From NCBI RefSeq assembly GCF_000526795.1, contig NZ_JAGT01000001.1:1077001-1141000 (forward strand): 64,000 nucleotides of DNA, read 5' to 3'. Both the position numbers and the translations under genes were made by a program. This DNA comes from Ruminococcus flavefaciens AE3010 (GTDB lineage: Bacteria > Bacillota > Clostridia > Oscillospirales > Ruminococcaceae). The notes beneath the pieces are model-generated. The model searched no databases. It had not been told where the DNA came from and saw only the letters and a list, made by a program, of their open reading frames with translations. Numbering within the stretch: position 1 is the stretch's first letter; each line of letters begins with the position of its first letter. Of the stretch, positions 18,637-27,218 are shown piece by piece.

Positions 18637-18810
18637 TTTTTTAAAGGTCCCTTCCCTCTTCATGATACTTTGGTATTAAATATATTTGTTCCGAATATTC
18701 ATATATTTGTTGTATAATATTTATATATTTAGTAAAATTCGATCTTCTTTATACAATTTGTAATTTAAGTAGTTGATTTATACAATGGAATAATCTAAAC
18801 TATGTATGTG

Positions 18811-18839
18811 ATTATATCATAAAATGGTCAAGATTACAA
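18811..18839 (-). promoter_or_regulatory. Sigma-A-type promoter of the polysaccharide operon
   Basis: On the minus strand TTGTAA, a 17-base spacer and a perfect TATAAT. Transcription would begin near 18804 and leave a leader of about 170 bases before the kinase start. Confidence 0.6.
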
Positions 18840-19501
18840 GAACCATATCGAAATTTTGTGAAATTTATCTAATTTTCTCTTCCGACACATTAAATAATTC
18901 ACACATGAAATATTTACCGAATATACGGGCATTATACTTTGTATATAGCATATTAAGATTTACAAGTAGTATAATTTAGTTTTTGAATTACTCGTTTCTA
19001 AAATATTAAGTCAGAAATAATATGATAAAACTTATTCTTAAATAGCGCTTCGGAGCTCAGAGCTGCTTCTTTACATTTTAGTTATTGTTTATTCATAAAG
19101 CAGACACAAGTCAAAAGTCTCCAAGCAGAGATTGTAAATTATCTATGAACAGAAGCTGATATATTGTGCGCTAATTTACCATTTCAGGCTTTAAATCTTA
19201 AAAATATTTCTATCCATATCATAAGCATATAGGCTTATAAATTAATCTGATACAAATAGCCATTCTATGGCATTTATTTTTATGTTTTTACATTACATTT
19301 TGTGCCTGATACATAAAATATTGCACTTCTCCCGCAGTTAAATAATTTCATTTAACCATGATTTAGAATTTCTTATTTATCAATTCACGATTCAATAACA
19401 ATAGACGTCGTTATGCACATTATATGTTTCTGCTGATTGTACAAAATATACAGTGAGAAGAAGCTGAAATTAGCTTTTACACTGAAATTCATTCACGGTA
19501 C
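18840..19501. other. AT-rich divergent intergenic region
   Basis: About 660 bp between two divergent transcription units. No ORF with a ribosome site, no RNA gene and no clear repeat were seen. It probably holds binding sites that cannot be recognised by eye. Confidence 0.5.
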
Positions 19502-19529
19502 TTGAATTTTAAGTACTAAATGTTATAAT
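19502..19529 (+). promoter_or_regulatory. Promoter of the leucine-rich dockerin gene
   Basis: TTGAAT, 16 bases, TATAAT, ending about 46 bases before the ATG at 19576. Confidence 0.65.
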
Positions 19530-19575
19530 AAAACTGCAAGAGAACGTAAAGCTCTTACGGGAGGGTATATTGAAA

Positions 19576-21057
19576 ATGAAGAGAATAATATCGGCTGTTA
19601 TTTCGTTCACGCTTTGTTTCTCAACTTTTTCGGCAATTTCGGGTACAGCAGCAAGCCTGTCACCTGAAGTAAGCATTTCGGCTTCGACTCAGACTGATTC
19701 CGCATCTTACTGCGGTCCCAGCGCAACATGGTCATTATCCAACGGCACATTCACAGTAAAAGGCAGCGGTCCAATGAACTCATGGGAAATGGCAGACGAT
19801 ACCCCATGGTCAAGTCAAAAGTCTCAGATAAGGACTGTAGTCATTGAAAAGGGCATTACATCTATCGGTGCAGCAGCTTTTGCAGACTGCCCGTCACTAA
19901 GCTCCGTTTCTATCCCAGACACGGTCACTATAGTTGAAAGAGGCGCATTCGACACCTGCCCATCATTAGGGTCTGTGGAGCTTCCTTCAAGTGTAGCTAC
20001 AATTGGAATGGACGCTTTCAGAAAATGCTCTCAGCTCCGTTCCGTAACAGTATATAATCCCGACTGCTATTTCGGCGGCATAAAGGATACTATCTCAAAT
20101 ACAGTTGCAGACAGCCACGGCGGCGCTACGAGCTACAGCGGTGTTATCCGCGGCTACAGCGGCTCAACTGCCGAAAGCTTCGCAAAGAAAAGCGGATATA
20201 ACTTCAACAGTCTTGGAAATGTACCGAAGCCAACAACAACAACAACAACAACAACAACTACTACTACTACTACTACTACTACTACCACAAAGGCAACTAC
20301 AACTTCCACTGCTAAGAAAACAACCACTGCAACAAAAACTTCAACCACTTCTAAAACTACGACCTCGTCAAAACCAACTACTGCTGTAAATCCACCTGCT
20401 CCCGAAACATTCACTACCGTCAAGGACGGAAGCTTTACATACAGGATATACAGTGATCACGCAGAGTTTGAAAAGTGTGAGAGATTCTTCTGGGGAGAGG
20501 TCAATATCCCCAATGAAAAAAACGGCGTGCCTGTTACAGCAGTCCTCGCCAATGCTTTCAAAGACAGAATGATGGTATCTGCTGTTACTGTTCCCGAAAC
20601 AGTAAAAAGCATTGCTGCTTCATCATTCAGCGGCAGCGGCTGCAAGACCGTTACCATACTCGGTGCGAAATGCGATATAAACAAAGATTGCGGAATCAAT
20701 TGCAAGGTCCGCGGATATGACAACTCCACAGCACAGGCTTATGCTTCCGAAAAGGGTCTTGCTTTTGAATCGCTGGGGCCCTCACCTGCTCCTGCTCCGT
20801 CTGCGAGTCCCGATGTTACATTTGGCGATTCAAACTGCGACACGGCAGTCGACCTTTCAGACGCAGTCCTCATTATGCAGGCTTTTGCAAATCCAAATAA
20901 ATACGGTATTACAGGTACTCACGAAAGTCATATTACCGATCAGGGTCTTAAAAACGGTGATGTATTCATGCGCGGCGACGGTATCACTATGAACGACGCT
21001 GCAACTATTCAGCTTTACCTCCTTGGTAAACTGGATTCGCTCCCTGCTGATAAGTAA
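19576..21057 (+). CDS. Secreted BspA-like leucine-rich repeat protein with type I dockerin
   Basis: 493 residues from the ATG at 19576 (GGAGGG ten bases upstream; a TTG at 19570 is in frame). A signal peptide is followed by a leucine-rich repeat block of the BspA type (IRTVVIEKGITSIGAAAFAD and SVELPSSVATIGMDAFRKC). A Thr-rich linker of about 50 residues leads to a second short LRR block (VTVPETVKSIAASSFSG). The C-terminus is a dockerin with two calcium loops, GDSNCDTAVDLSDAV and GDVFMRGDGITMNDAA. Dockerins bind cohesins, so the protein should attach to a cellulosome-like scaffold or to a cell-surface cohesin. It is monocistronic, with its own promoter and a strong terminator. Its ligand is unknown. 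Confidence 0.9.
   Translation: MKRIISAVISFTLCFSTFSAISGTAASLSPEVSISASTQTDSASYCGPSATWSLSNGTFTVKGSGPMNSWEMADDTPWSSQKSQIRTVVIEKGITSIGAAAFADCPSLSSVSIPDTVTIVERGAFDTCPSLGSVELPSSVATIGMDAFRKCSQLRSVTVYNPDCYFGGIKDTISNTVADSHGGATSYSGVIRGYSGSTAESFAKKSGYNFNSLGNVPKPTTTTTTTTTTTTTTTTTTTKATTTSTAKKTTTATKTSTTSKTTTSSKPTTAVNPPAPETFTTVKDGSFTYRIYSDHAEFEKCERFFWGEVNIPNEKNGVPVTAVLANAFKDRMMVSAVTVPETVKSIAASSFSGSGCKTVTILGAKCDINKDCGINCKVRGYDNSTAQAYASEKGLAFESLGPSPAPAPSASPDVTFGDSNCDTAVDLSDAVLIMQAFANPNKYGITGTHESHITDQGLKNGDVFMRGDGITMNDAATIQLYLLGKLDSLPADK
20232..20284 (+). repeat. ACA/ACT trinucleotide repeat coding the Thr linker
   Basis: A run of ACA codons switches to a run of ACT codons without interruption and encodes about 18 Thr residues. 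It is a likely site of length variation, so linker length may differ between strains. Confidence 0.9.
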
Positions 21058-21064
21058 GTTTTAA

Positions 21065-21108
21065 AAGCGGATAAGCTGCTGTAAAGATGCTTATCCGCTT
21101 AATTATTT
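21065..21108 (+). terminator. Rho-independent terminator after the dockerin gene
   Basis: A perfect 12-bp stem (AAGCGGATAAGC with GCTTATCCGCTT) around a 12-base loop, followed by AATTATTT. Two further small inverted repeats (21166-21179 and 21180-21196) lie downstream without an obvious function. Confidence 0.85.
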
Positions 21109-21303
21109 GTGGTGATATGTAGTGCTCGATTTTTTTGTATTCTGTAGTTTATCATACCTACTTTTAGCTAATATTAGCTGAACGAAACAATCGTTCTTCA
21201 CGCAAGTGTTGAAAGTCGTTGTGAATGAGTACAGTTTCATCTAATGATTTTTATTCAATAGAGCCAATCAGAAGTTAGTTAACATTAATAATTAATGCGC
21301 CTA

Positions 21304-21329
21304 AAATTTCAGCAGACTTGTCCACTGAA
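21304..21329 (-). terminator. Probable terminator after the cotJC 3' part
   Basis: On the minus strand TTCAGTGGA pairs with TCTGCTGAA (9 bp, including G-T pairs) around CAAG, followed by ATTTTAGG. The U-tract is short, so the call is tentative. Confidence 0.45.
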
Positions 21330-21387
21330 TCACGTTAAATAGGGATATTCACATGTTAAATATTTTGTTCGGCAGCTCAGTTTTGTG

Positions 21388-21957
21388 CTACCTTGTACGA
21401 TGCGGTTCACCAAACCGCTGGTAATGAACTATCTCGCGCTCACGCAGGAAGCGTATGGGATCACGTACATCGGGGTCATCGGCAAGTCTGAGTATATTGT
21501 CATAGGTGGTGCGGGCTTTTTGCTCGGCTGCCATATCCTCGGAGAGATCGGTTATAATGTCGCCCTTGGACTGGAAATAGGCCGCAGTAAACGGTGTTCC
21601 CGAAGCTGCCACAGGATAGATGCCTGTGGTGTGGTCGACAAAATAAGTGTCAAAGCCGCTTGCCTTTATCTCCTCAATAGAAAGATCTTTTGTTAGCTGG
21701 TAAAGTATGGCTGAGATCATCTCGAAGTGAGCTAGTTCTTCAGTTCCAATGTCAGTAAGAAGTCCCTTTACCTCGCCGTATGGCATGGCGTATCTCTGGT
21801 TAAGATAGCGCAGAGACGCCGCAAGCTCTCCGTCAGGACCTCCGAGCTGCGAAATTATGACCTTGGCAAGCTTGGCATTGGGCGTTTTTATCTTTACAGG
21901 GTACTGTAATTTATTGGCATATCCATGTTGTACATAACCACTATAAGAACTCCACAC
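21388..21957 (-). pseudogene. cotJC: cotJC, 3' part (manganese catalase-like spore coat protein), separated from its 5' end
   Basis: From KLQYPVKI onward this is CotJC: GGPDGELAASLRYLNQRY, IGTEELAHFEMI (ferritin-like metal ligands), DMAAEQKARTTYDNIL and FLREREIVHYQRFGE. The family starts MW-x-YE-x-KLQYPV. Here the residues before KLQYPV are unrelated (SSYSGYVQHGYAN), start at a GTG with no ribosome site, and overlap the end of the recombinase gene by 17 bp. The missing start, MWQYE, stands at 37594-37608 directly after cotJB. Joining the two at the shared AA (21914-21915 and the A-run at 37588-37593) restores a 180-residue CotJC in frame. The C-terminus (PHRTR after FGE) is shorter than usual. 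CotJC is a mother-cell coat-associated protein in Bacillus. Confidence 0.9.
21896..21940 (-). other. Left junction of the cotJC element (attachment site half)
   Basis: On the minus strand the 17-bp arm TATGTACAACATGGATA (21920-21936) is followed by TGCC, the crossover AA (21914-21915) and then host cotJC sequence beginning TAAATTACAG. The arm is the inverted copy of the one at the right junction. Confidence 0.8.
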
Positions 21958-23404
21958 TCAGCGAAAGGTCCGAATCGGATTTGCTTCTGCTCATTCTTTG
22001 AGTTTTGGTGTACCATATCTTCCTGACGGCTGCATGGAGCAGCCTGTTTTTCTCAACAGCGTCAGAGCTCCTGAATTTATCGATAATATATTGAAGTCTT
22101 ACTGCTGCTTCATCAATTGACAGCTGCGGTGTTTTCTCTTCCTTTTCGAGCTCCTTTATGGAAGCTTCAAGGGCGCTTATCCTCTCGTTTACTATCCCTG
22201 AACGCTCAATAAAAGTATTTATATCATATACCTCCTGCTCCAGCAAGTCATAGAGCCTTGACAGCTGATGCTTCGATCTTTCAAGCTCTGCCGCAATCAG
22301 CGCCTTTTTGTCAGGCTGTTCCCTTTCATCGGTGCTGCCATTCCATTTCAGTCTTTTGAAGCTGTTCAGCCTATAGCGCAAAGCCGCCATTACAGCTTCG
22401 TCAACAGCTTCTGTATCAGAGCTGACAGTCTTTCCGTGGCACTCTCTGTACACGCACAGCATATGCTCATGTCCGCTGTTAGCGATGTATCTTCGTTTTA
22501 ACTGATGTCCGCAGTTCCTGCAATACAAAATGTGATTGTAATAGTTCCGCAGCACATGGTTTGTATGGAGCTGAGCAGCAGGAGCGGTCTTTTTCTTATT
22601 CTGCACCGACTCAAATATCTCTTCACTGATTATGGGCGCGTGAAGTCCCTTGTAAAGCGTATCGCCGTTTGACTTGGTTTTCCAGCCCACCTTTCCGCAG
22701 TAAACAGGATTAGCAAGTATCTTCTTAATGCTGGGCGGCTCCCAGTATGGGCTTTTCCGAGGACTGATGCCCATTCGGTTCAGCTCACTGGCAATGAATT
22801 TTGCACCGTGACCGTCAAGGTACATGCTATATATGAGCCGCACTGTCTCCGCTTCTTTGGGAAATATCTCAAGGGTATGCACTTTAGGCTCCGGATTTAT
22901 CTTCCGATAACCGTATGGAGCGGTCGTGCCTATATAGTTGCCCTCCCTGACGGAAGCAAGCCTACCTGCCTGCATACGCCGCTTTATGGTTTTGTACTCC
23001 CTGCGGCTCATAAACAGTGAGAACTCGAAGTATTCCTCATCGAATTCATTATCGGGGTCGTATGTCTTGGTCGGAGTGATTATCTTTGTTGAGGAATCCC
23101 GAAAAGCCTGCGCGACTACGCCCTGATCTATGGTATCTCCGCGGGCAAGCCGCTCTATCTCCACAACAAGCACTCCTGCGTATTTTTTATCTGTAACGTC
23201 AGCAAGAAGAGCCTGCATCTGCGGACGGACAGCAATACTGTCACCGCTGACTATCTCCTTGTAAATTCTAACAATATTCAGTTCCTGCTTCTTGGCAAGC
23301 TCCATTAGCATATTCCTGTGGCGGCTCAGTGTCTCTCCCTCGCCCCGTGCTTCTGCCTCGGCATCAGCTCTCGACTTTCGCAGATAAATGCAGTATTCTT
23401 TCAT
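21941..23404 (-). CDS. Large serine recombinase (site-specific integrase/excisionase)
   Basis: 487 residues. The resolvase domain starts MKEYCIYLRKSRAD with catalytic Ser11, and the helix region YAGVLVVEIERLARGD carries the conserved Arg residues. The recombinase domain follows (GTTAPYGYRKI and GISPRKSPYWEPPSIKKILA). The zinc ribbon shows CRNCGHQ and, about 25 residues later, CVYRECHG, and a coiled-coil C-terminal part (AAELERSKHQLSRLYDLLEQ) follows. This is the layout of phage-type large serine integrases and of SpoIVCA, which excises skin from sigK in Bacillus. Its last codons overlap the cotJC fragment. By position it is the enzyme that should act on the cotJC junctions. Confidence 0.93.
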   Translation of the reverse strand: MKEYCIYLRKSRADAEAEARGEGETLSRHRNMLMELAKKQELNIVRIYKEIVSGDSIAVRPQMQALLADVTDKKYAGVLVVEIERLARGDTIDQGVVAQAFRDSSTKIITPTKTYDPDNEFDEEYFEFSLFMSRREYKTIKRRMQAGRLASVREGNYIGTTAPYGYRKINPEPKVHTLEIFPKEAETVRLIYSMYLDGHGAKFIASELNRMGISPRKSPYWEPPSIKKILANPVYCGKVGWKTKSNGDTLYKGLHAPIISEEIFESVQNKKKTAPAAQLHTNHVLRNYYNHILYCRNCGHQLKRRYIANSGHEHMLCVYRECHGKTVSSDTEAVDEAVMAALRYRLNSFKRLKWNGSTDEREQPDKKALIAAELERSKHQLSRLYDLLEQEVYDINTFIERSGIVNERISALEASIKELEKEEKTPQLSIDEAAVRLQYIIDKFRSSDAVEKNRLLHAAVRKIWYTKTQRMSRSKSDSDLSLSVEFL

Positions 23405-23521
23405 TTCATCACGCCCTGTCAGTAAATATAGTCCCTTACATTATAGTATAAAAAGCCCGAAAAATTTACTGTCAAGCTGTACAAGCGATACTGCATACGT
23501 TTATGTAAAGGAGATGATAAT

Positions 23522-23779
23522 ATGGCTAAAAAACGCGGTGGGCTTTCTCTGTGGGAGCGTTCGGGATACGATGTTATTTCCGAGACAGAGACCGAAACCG
23601 AACTCATAGCTGTTCTGCGGACAAAATACAGCGGTGCAGCAATAACCTGTCATATTCCCAAGCATACCATGGAGGAAGAAGAAAGGCTGTCAGCTGATAT
23701 AACATATGCCCTCATGCAGATAGCATACACAGGGCATGATATCAGTCATATGAAGTCCATGGAGGTAATTGTGGACTGA
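23522..23779 (+). CDS. Small protein of unknown function next to the recombinase
   Basis: 85 residues with a strong ribosome site (AAAGGAGATGATAAT before the ATG). It starts basic (MAKKRGGLSLWERSGYD) and is then acidic and mixed helix/strand (HTMEEEERLSADITYALMQI). No known family was recognised. It is divergent from the serine recombinase and ends at a strong bidirectional terminator, so it forms its own unit. A small, partly charged protein beside a serine integrase could be a recombination directionality factor, but that is inference from position and size only. Confidence 0.75.
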   Translation: MAKKRGGLSLWERSGYDVISETETETELIAVLRTKYSGAAITCHIPKHTMEEEERLSADITYALMQIAYTGHDISHMKSMEVIVD

Positions 23780-23798
23780 AAAACATACACATAAAGCA

Positions 23799-23822
23799 AG
23801 CCTCGGGGATATCCCCGAGGCT
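23799..23822. terminator. Bidirectional terminator hairpin
   Basis: A perfect 10-bp GC-rich stem, AGCCTCGGGG with CCCCGAGGCT, and loop ATAT. It separates the convergent 85-residue gene and the PurA-like gene. Confidence 0.85.
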
Positions 23823-23829
23823 GTTTGCA

Positions 23830-25032
23830 TCAGCGCCTTGACAGTGCCTTTTCCATAACTTCCTGACATACTACATCGTCCGCTGTCTCACCGCTGACCT
23901 TGTAGAGCTTGTCTGCGATCGCCATATAGGCTATATCCTCGGGCATGAGCCTGCCTGTAGGACATATTATCGTATCCTCCGTCATATCAAGATGAGTTAC
24001 CGCTATGGACAGCCTTTCACCCTCTGCCATGTGCTTCCTGTCCAGTGCCAGTGAAGCCATGAATTCGGGAAGGTCGAACCAGCCATACCTGAAATTCCCT
24101 TGAAACTCATTTGGAGCATTAGTCTTGTCGTACAGCCCGAACTGCTTTGCGATGTCCTTTGATTCCGTATCGAACCTGCCTGCGCCGTGTCTTGTGAAGA
24201 AAGACCTTGTCACGTAGCACACCTCTGTGTCACGCTTTTCAAGTCTGTCCAGTATGGCGCGGATATTCTTCATGCCTGTGCTTGAGGGCGTAAGATGAGG
24301 AAAGTAGTCCTCCCTGTACTGATCCAGCATTAGTCCCTGTGCGCCCTCGAATACTGCCGTATCGTACTGCTCGATGACCTGCTCGTCTGCTTCGCGGCAC
24401 TGTGCTGCCATAGCGTAAAGGTCGTCAAGATAGTTTTCCGTGAGCAGCTCACTGCCCAGTATATCCATAAGATCATCTTTGGCTCTGCCTGTGATGCCGA
24501 AGTCATCGGCTCTCTTTGGACAGTATTCCATGTTAATGGAGTTTATCCGCGCAGCCAGTATTTTTCTGTCTGCTTTCAGCATATCCCCGTATCTGAGTGT
24601 ATATCTGCTGTCACGGTTTCGCACTATGGTCTCGAATATCCCCACTCCGCAGCTGCCGTGACGGCTCTTGCCCCGCATCGTCTCCACAAACTGATTAAGG
24701 AGCATATCGCAGGGGAGCGTCACTATGCAGCGGCTGTCAATGAAGATATTCCCCATATCCTTTCCGAGAACAGCAGCCTCCTTTGAAAAAAGCATAGGGT
24801 TAAGGATAAAATATTCGGAAAGATATGTGTCCGCGCCTGCAAAGCCGCCCGAACCTATATGTGAGAAAACGTGCCTTTTGCCATCGGCAGTACATACGGT
24901 ATGACCTGCCTGAGCGCCGCCGTTGCTGCGGATATTTATGACGTTATGGCTGAGTCGGCAGTAATAGTCCGTCATGAGACCCTTGCCCTCGTCGCCAAAA
25001 TTCGCTCCTATGACCGCATATGCTTTTTTCAT
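23830..25032 (-). CDS. Divergent adenylosuccinate synthetase-like protein (PurA/PurZ-like)
   Basis: 400 residues, a little shorter than PurA (about 430). Conserved: GANFGDEGKG with catalytic Asp14, AGHTV with His44, FEGAQGLMLDQ and a late THLDM in place of the guanine-binding KLD. Changed: the IMP-loop GTTGRGIGP is RHGSCGVGIFE, and the aspartate loop region reads FQGNFRYGWFD. The catalytic Asp/His pair therefore survives while substrate loops differ, so it may act on another nucleotide or base-like acceptor, as phage PurZ does on dGMP. It is the last gene of the J-domain, vWA, PurA-like set (9 bp after vWA) and lies inside the cotJC element. Housekeeping purine synthesis is unlikely to be its role. 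Confidence 0.82.
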   Translation of the reverse strand: MKKAYAVIGANFGDEGKGLMTDYYCRLSHNVINIRSNGGAQAGHTVCTADGKRHVFSHIGSGGFAGADTYLSEYFILNPMLFSKEAAVLGKDMGNIFIDSRCIVTLPCDMLLNQFVETMRGKSRHGSCGVGIFETIVRNRDSRYTLRYGDMLKADRKILAARINSINMEYCPKRADDFGITGRAKDDLMDILGSELLTENYLDDLYAMAAQCREADEQVIEQYDTAVFEGAQGLMLDQYREDYFPHLTPSSTGMKNIRAILDRLEKRDTEVCYVTRSFFTRHGAGRFDTESKDIAKQFGLYDKTNAPNEFQGNFRYGWFDLPEFMASLALDRKHMAEGERLSIAVTHLDMTEDTIICPTGRLMPEDIAYMAIADKLYKVSGETADDVVCQEVMEKALSRR

Positions 25033-25041
25033 ATTATCACC

Positions 25042-25950
25042 TCAGAATCTTATTATTCCGCTGAGTACTCCCCTTTTCCGTGCAGGAAGTCCGCTGAGAG
25101 CGTTCCTTACAGCAAGCTGTGTATCGCCGTCCCATGAGTTGATTATGTCCTCTTTATCACGTCCTGCGACGCTTTCAAGTAGGGATACCATTATCTCGGG
25201 GATAGCGTTAACGTCTGTTACCGCTATGGCTCTTTCGCCCATGAGCCTGCGCCATTTAGGCAGCTTTACCACCTGTTCGCTGCGTCTGTCCATTACCATG
25301 AGGTGGAAGACGTCGTACTTTCTGCTCACCTGCGCAAGAAGTGCAGCTGTGTCGATATCCTCTCTCACGTTGTCGCCGAATACCTTTTCTATCTCCTGCT
25401 TCAGAAGCTTTTCGGGGTAGCCGTCATCGCCGAGAGTGAAGATAACGCCCTTTTGCTTACGCTTTTCCCATGCGTCTGTCTTTGTCTTGTTAGCCGCGAA
25501 ATACCATACCAGCGGATAGCTCTCGAAGCCATTTCCGCCGCCGCCCTTTTCAAACCACAGGTCTGTGAGCTGGCTCGCTATGCGTATATCGGACTCGAAC
25601 TGTGTAGCCTGCAGCGGTGAACGGTCGCATCTTGAATCGCCCACTGCGCAGAACATTATCTGGGGACCCTCTACGGGCTGACGTTCAAGTATATCCTTGA
25701 CCATTTCGCCAAGCTTCTGGGCAGTAACATTGAGCAGGTCGCTCATTGAGCCTGTAACGTCAAGTCCTATAATGATAGGAGTTGTTACAGGGTGGTCTGC
25801 CGAATCGAAGCTTTCTCTCACCTTTATCAGGCGCGGATCGTACTTCGGATCGATCTTTGTTGCGCTGTAGATATCGTTAACCTTTTTTCCTGTGATCTTG
25901 GCAGATGAATATTTTTTCCAGTCTGCTGAGCTCCATGCACCGTATCCCAT
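25042..25950 (-). CDS. von Willebrand factor A domain protein
   Basis: 302 residues. After a short aromatic N-terminus (MGYGAWSSADWKKYSS) the vWA fold begins at about residue 58, with the metal-ion-dependent adhesion site DVTGSMS (residues 64-70). Further MIDAS positions lie near GGGGNGFESYPL and FTLGDDGYPEK. It has no signal peptide or membrane span, so it is cytosolic, like TerY-type vWA proteins that act with kinases or chaperones. Its neighbours, a J-domain/pseudokinase upstream by 26 bp and the PurA-like enzyme downstream by 9 bp, support a single operon. The function is not known; it may be a scaffold that binds one of these partners. Confidence 0.85.
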   Translation of the reverse strand: MGYGAWSSADWKKYSSAKITGKKVNDIYSATKIDPKYDPRLIKVRESFDSADHPVTTPIIIGLDVTGSMSDLLNVTAQKLGEMVKDILERQPVEGPQIMFCAVGDSRCDRSPLQATQFESDIRIASQLTDLWFEKGGGGNGFESYPLVWYFAANKTKTDAWEKRKQKGVIFTLGDDGYPEKLLKQEIEKVFGDNVREDIDTAALLAQVSRKYDVFHLMVMDRRSEQVVKLPKWRRLMGERAIAVTDVNAIPEIMVSLLESVAGRDKEDIINSWDGDTQLAVRNALSGLPARKRGVLSGIIRF

Positions 25951-25976
25951 AAATGTACCTCCTGTAAGTTTTATTT

Positions 25977-26948
25977 TCAGCCTGCAATATCAGGCAGTCT
26001 GACGTTCATATGTGTGAATCTTCTTTCACCGTAGCCCTTGATTATAGCTTCTTCCCACTTTTCCATCTCCTCGGAAGCCGAGGTGCTGCATATGCTCTCG
26101 GCATAATCCCTTATGGCAGACGGAGCTTCATCGGTCAGTATCCTCCTTGCAAGCGCCTTTACACTTTCAAGGTCGGTGATGTGACGAGCTATACCGTCGG
26201 TCATGGAATCCGCGGAGAGAGAATTGTACACGGTTGACTGAACTCCTGTCATCTTGTTTCCCTCTCTTGCGGCGAACCACCAGCCGCCCCCAACTCTCAG
26301 AGTATGCTGCTCAGGGTCAATGAGGAGATTTTCCTCTGCGAGACAATTCCAGACTATCCCTTTCAGCTCCGCGTAGCAGCATATCCCAAGCAGACGTGAT
26401 ATTATCCATGCAGCGTGTCGGTCGTCCAGCTTGCCGCCGTAGAAATCCAGCACCTTTGTCAGAGGAAGCTCCCCTGCACGCTTGCAGGTCTCTATGAGCA
26501 GTCCCTCATCGGTATCGAATATGCGCGATACTACGGGAAGAAAAACCTCTGCCTGCGCCAGTATCTGCTGTGGAAGATACTCCCTGAAAAACAGGTCTGA
26601 CCGCGCTTCGGAATTGTAAAAGCAGTCGGTTGAATTGCCGTCGATGAACAGATACACGTTCCTCTCGCCGATGTACTCCGCTCCGTACTCCTGCGTGATA
26701 TCCATGAGATATTTTACTCCGTAGGCGTGGCTGCCGCTGTGGAAAAGCTTTTCCTTAGCGGTATGAGCTTTTTTCAGCTTGCCGTACAGCTCGTTGATGA
26801 CTGCCGAAGCCTCGGGAGCACGGGGGTCGCTGCACTTATCGGGGTGGTACTTCACCATCAGCGCCATGTATATGGGCTGAGCCAGTGCCATATCATCAGG
26901 AAAGATATCGCTGCAGCACTTGCATTTCAATATCTCGGATATATCCAT
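25977..26948 (-). CDS. J-domain protein with a C-terminal pseudokinase-like domain
   Basis: 323 residues. The N-terminal 65 residues are a J domain: helix II VKYHPDKC contains the HPD triad (residues 35-37) that stimulates Hsp70. The rest is unusual. The order LPLTKVLDF, AAWIISRLLGICCYAE, GIVWNCLAEENLLID and LRVGGGWW follows the C-lobe of protein kinases. The catalytic-loop Asp is missing (WNCLAEENLLI in place of HxDxxxxNxLI) and the DFG position reads VGGGW. I read it as a pseudokinase, with moderate certainty. It starts at the divergent operator region, so it is the first gene of the cassette and probably recruits a DnaK-type chaperone to it. Confidence 0.78.
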   Translation of the reverse strand: MDISEILKCKCCSDIFPDDMALAQPIYMALMVKYHPDKCSDPRAPEASAVINELYGKLKKAHTAKEKLFHSGSHAYGVKYLMDITQEYGAEYIGERNVYLFIDGNSTDCFYNSEARSDLFFREYLPQQILAQAEVFLPVVSRIFDTDEGLLIETCKRAGELPLTKVLDFYGGKLDDRHAAWIISRLLGICCYAELKGIVWNCLAEENLLIDPEQHTLRVGGGWWFAAREGNKMTGVQSTVYNSLSADSMTDGIARHITDLESVKALARRILTDEAPSAIRDYAESICSTSASEEMEKWEEAIIKGYGERRFTHMNVRLPDIAG

Positions 26949-27218
26949 GTGTCTCCCTCCTTTTTTGTTAGAATCAAAATGATATTATCAAACTCCAAAA
27001 ATAAAAGACGTCCGAATTAATATCCTTTTGTTACTATCATAATAACATTATCAGTTTGATTTGTCAATAGCTTTGAGCACGTTTCTCCGTTTATCACAAT
27101 CAGATACTATCATTTTGATATCATCTATGTACATAGTCCACAAATCGCTGTCTCGCCGTATTGACACAGGCAGCTTATATGTGTTATTATTAATCAGATA
27201 TTATCGCTGGAGGTCACT
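26949..27218. promoter_or_regulatory. Divergent control region with three copies of a TATCATTTTGAT-type operator
   Basis: The motif GATA-N-TATCATTTTGAT occurs at 27103-27119 on the plus strand and at 26971-26989 on the minus strand (16 of 19 bases identical). A third copy, TATCAGTTTGAT, lies at 27049-27060. The region separates the J-domain/vWA/PurA-like operon from the NrtR-like gene. The repeats are good candidates for binding sites of that regulator, controlling both sides. Confidence 0.65.

Noticed and set aside
20105..20423. ORFs on both strands rich in Gln/Leu or Val
   Set aside because: They are shadow readings of the ACA/ACT repeat in the Thr linker of the dockerin protein.
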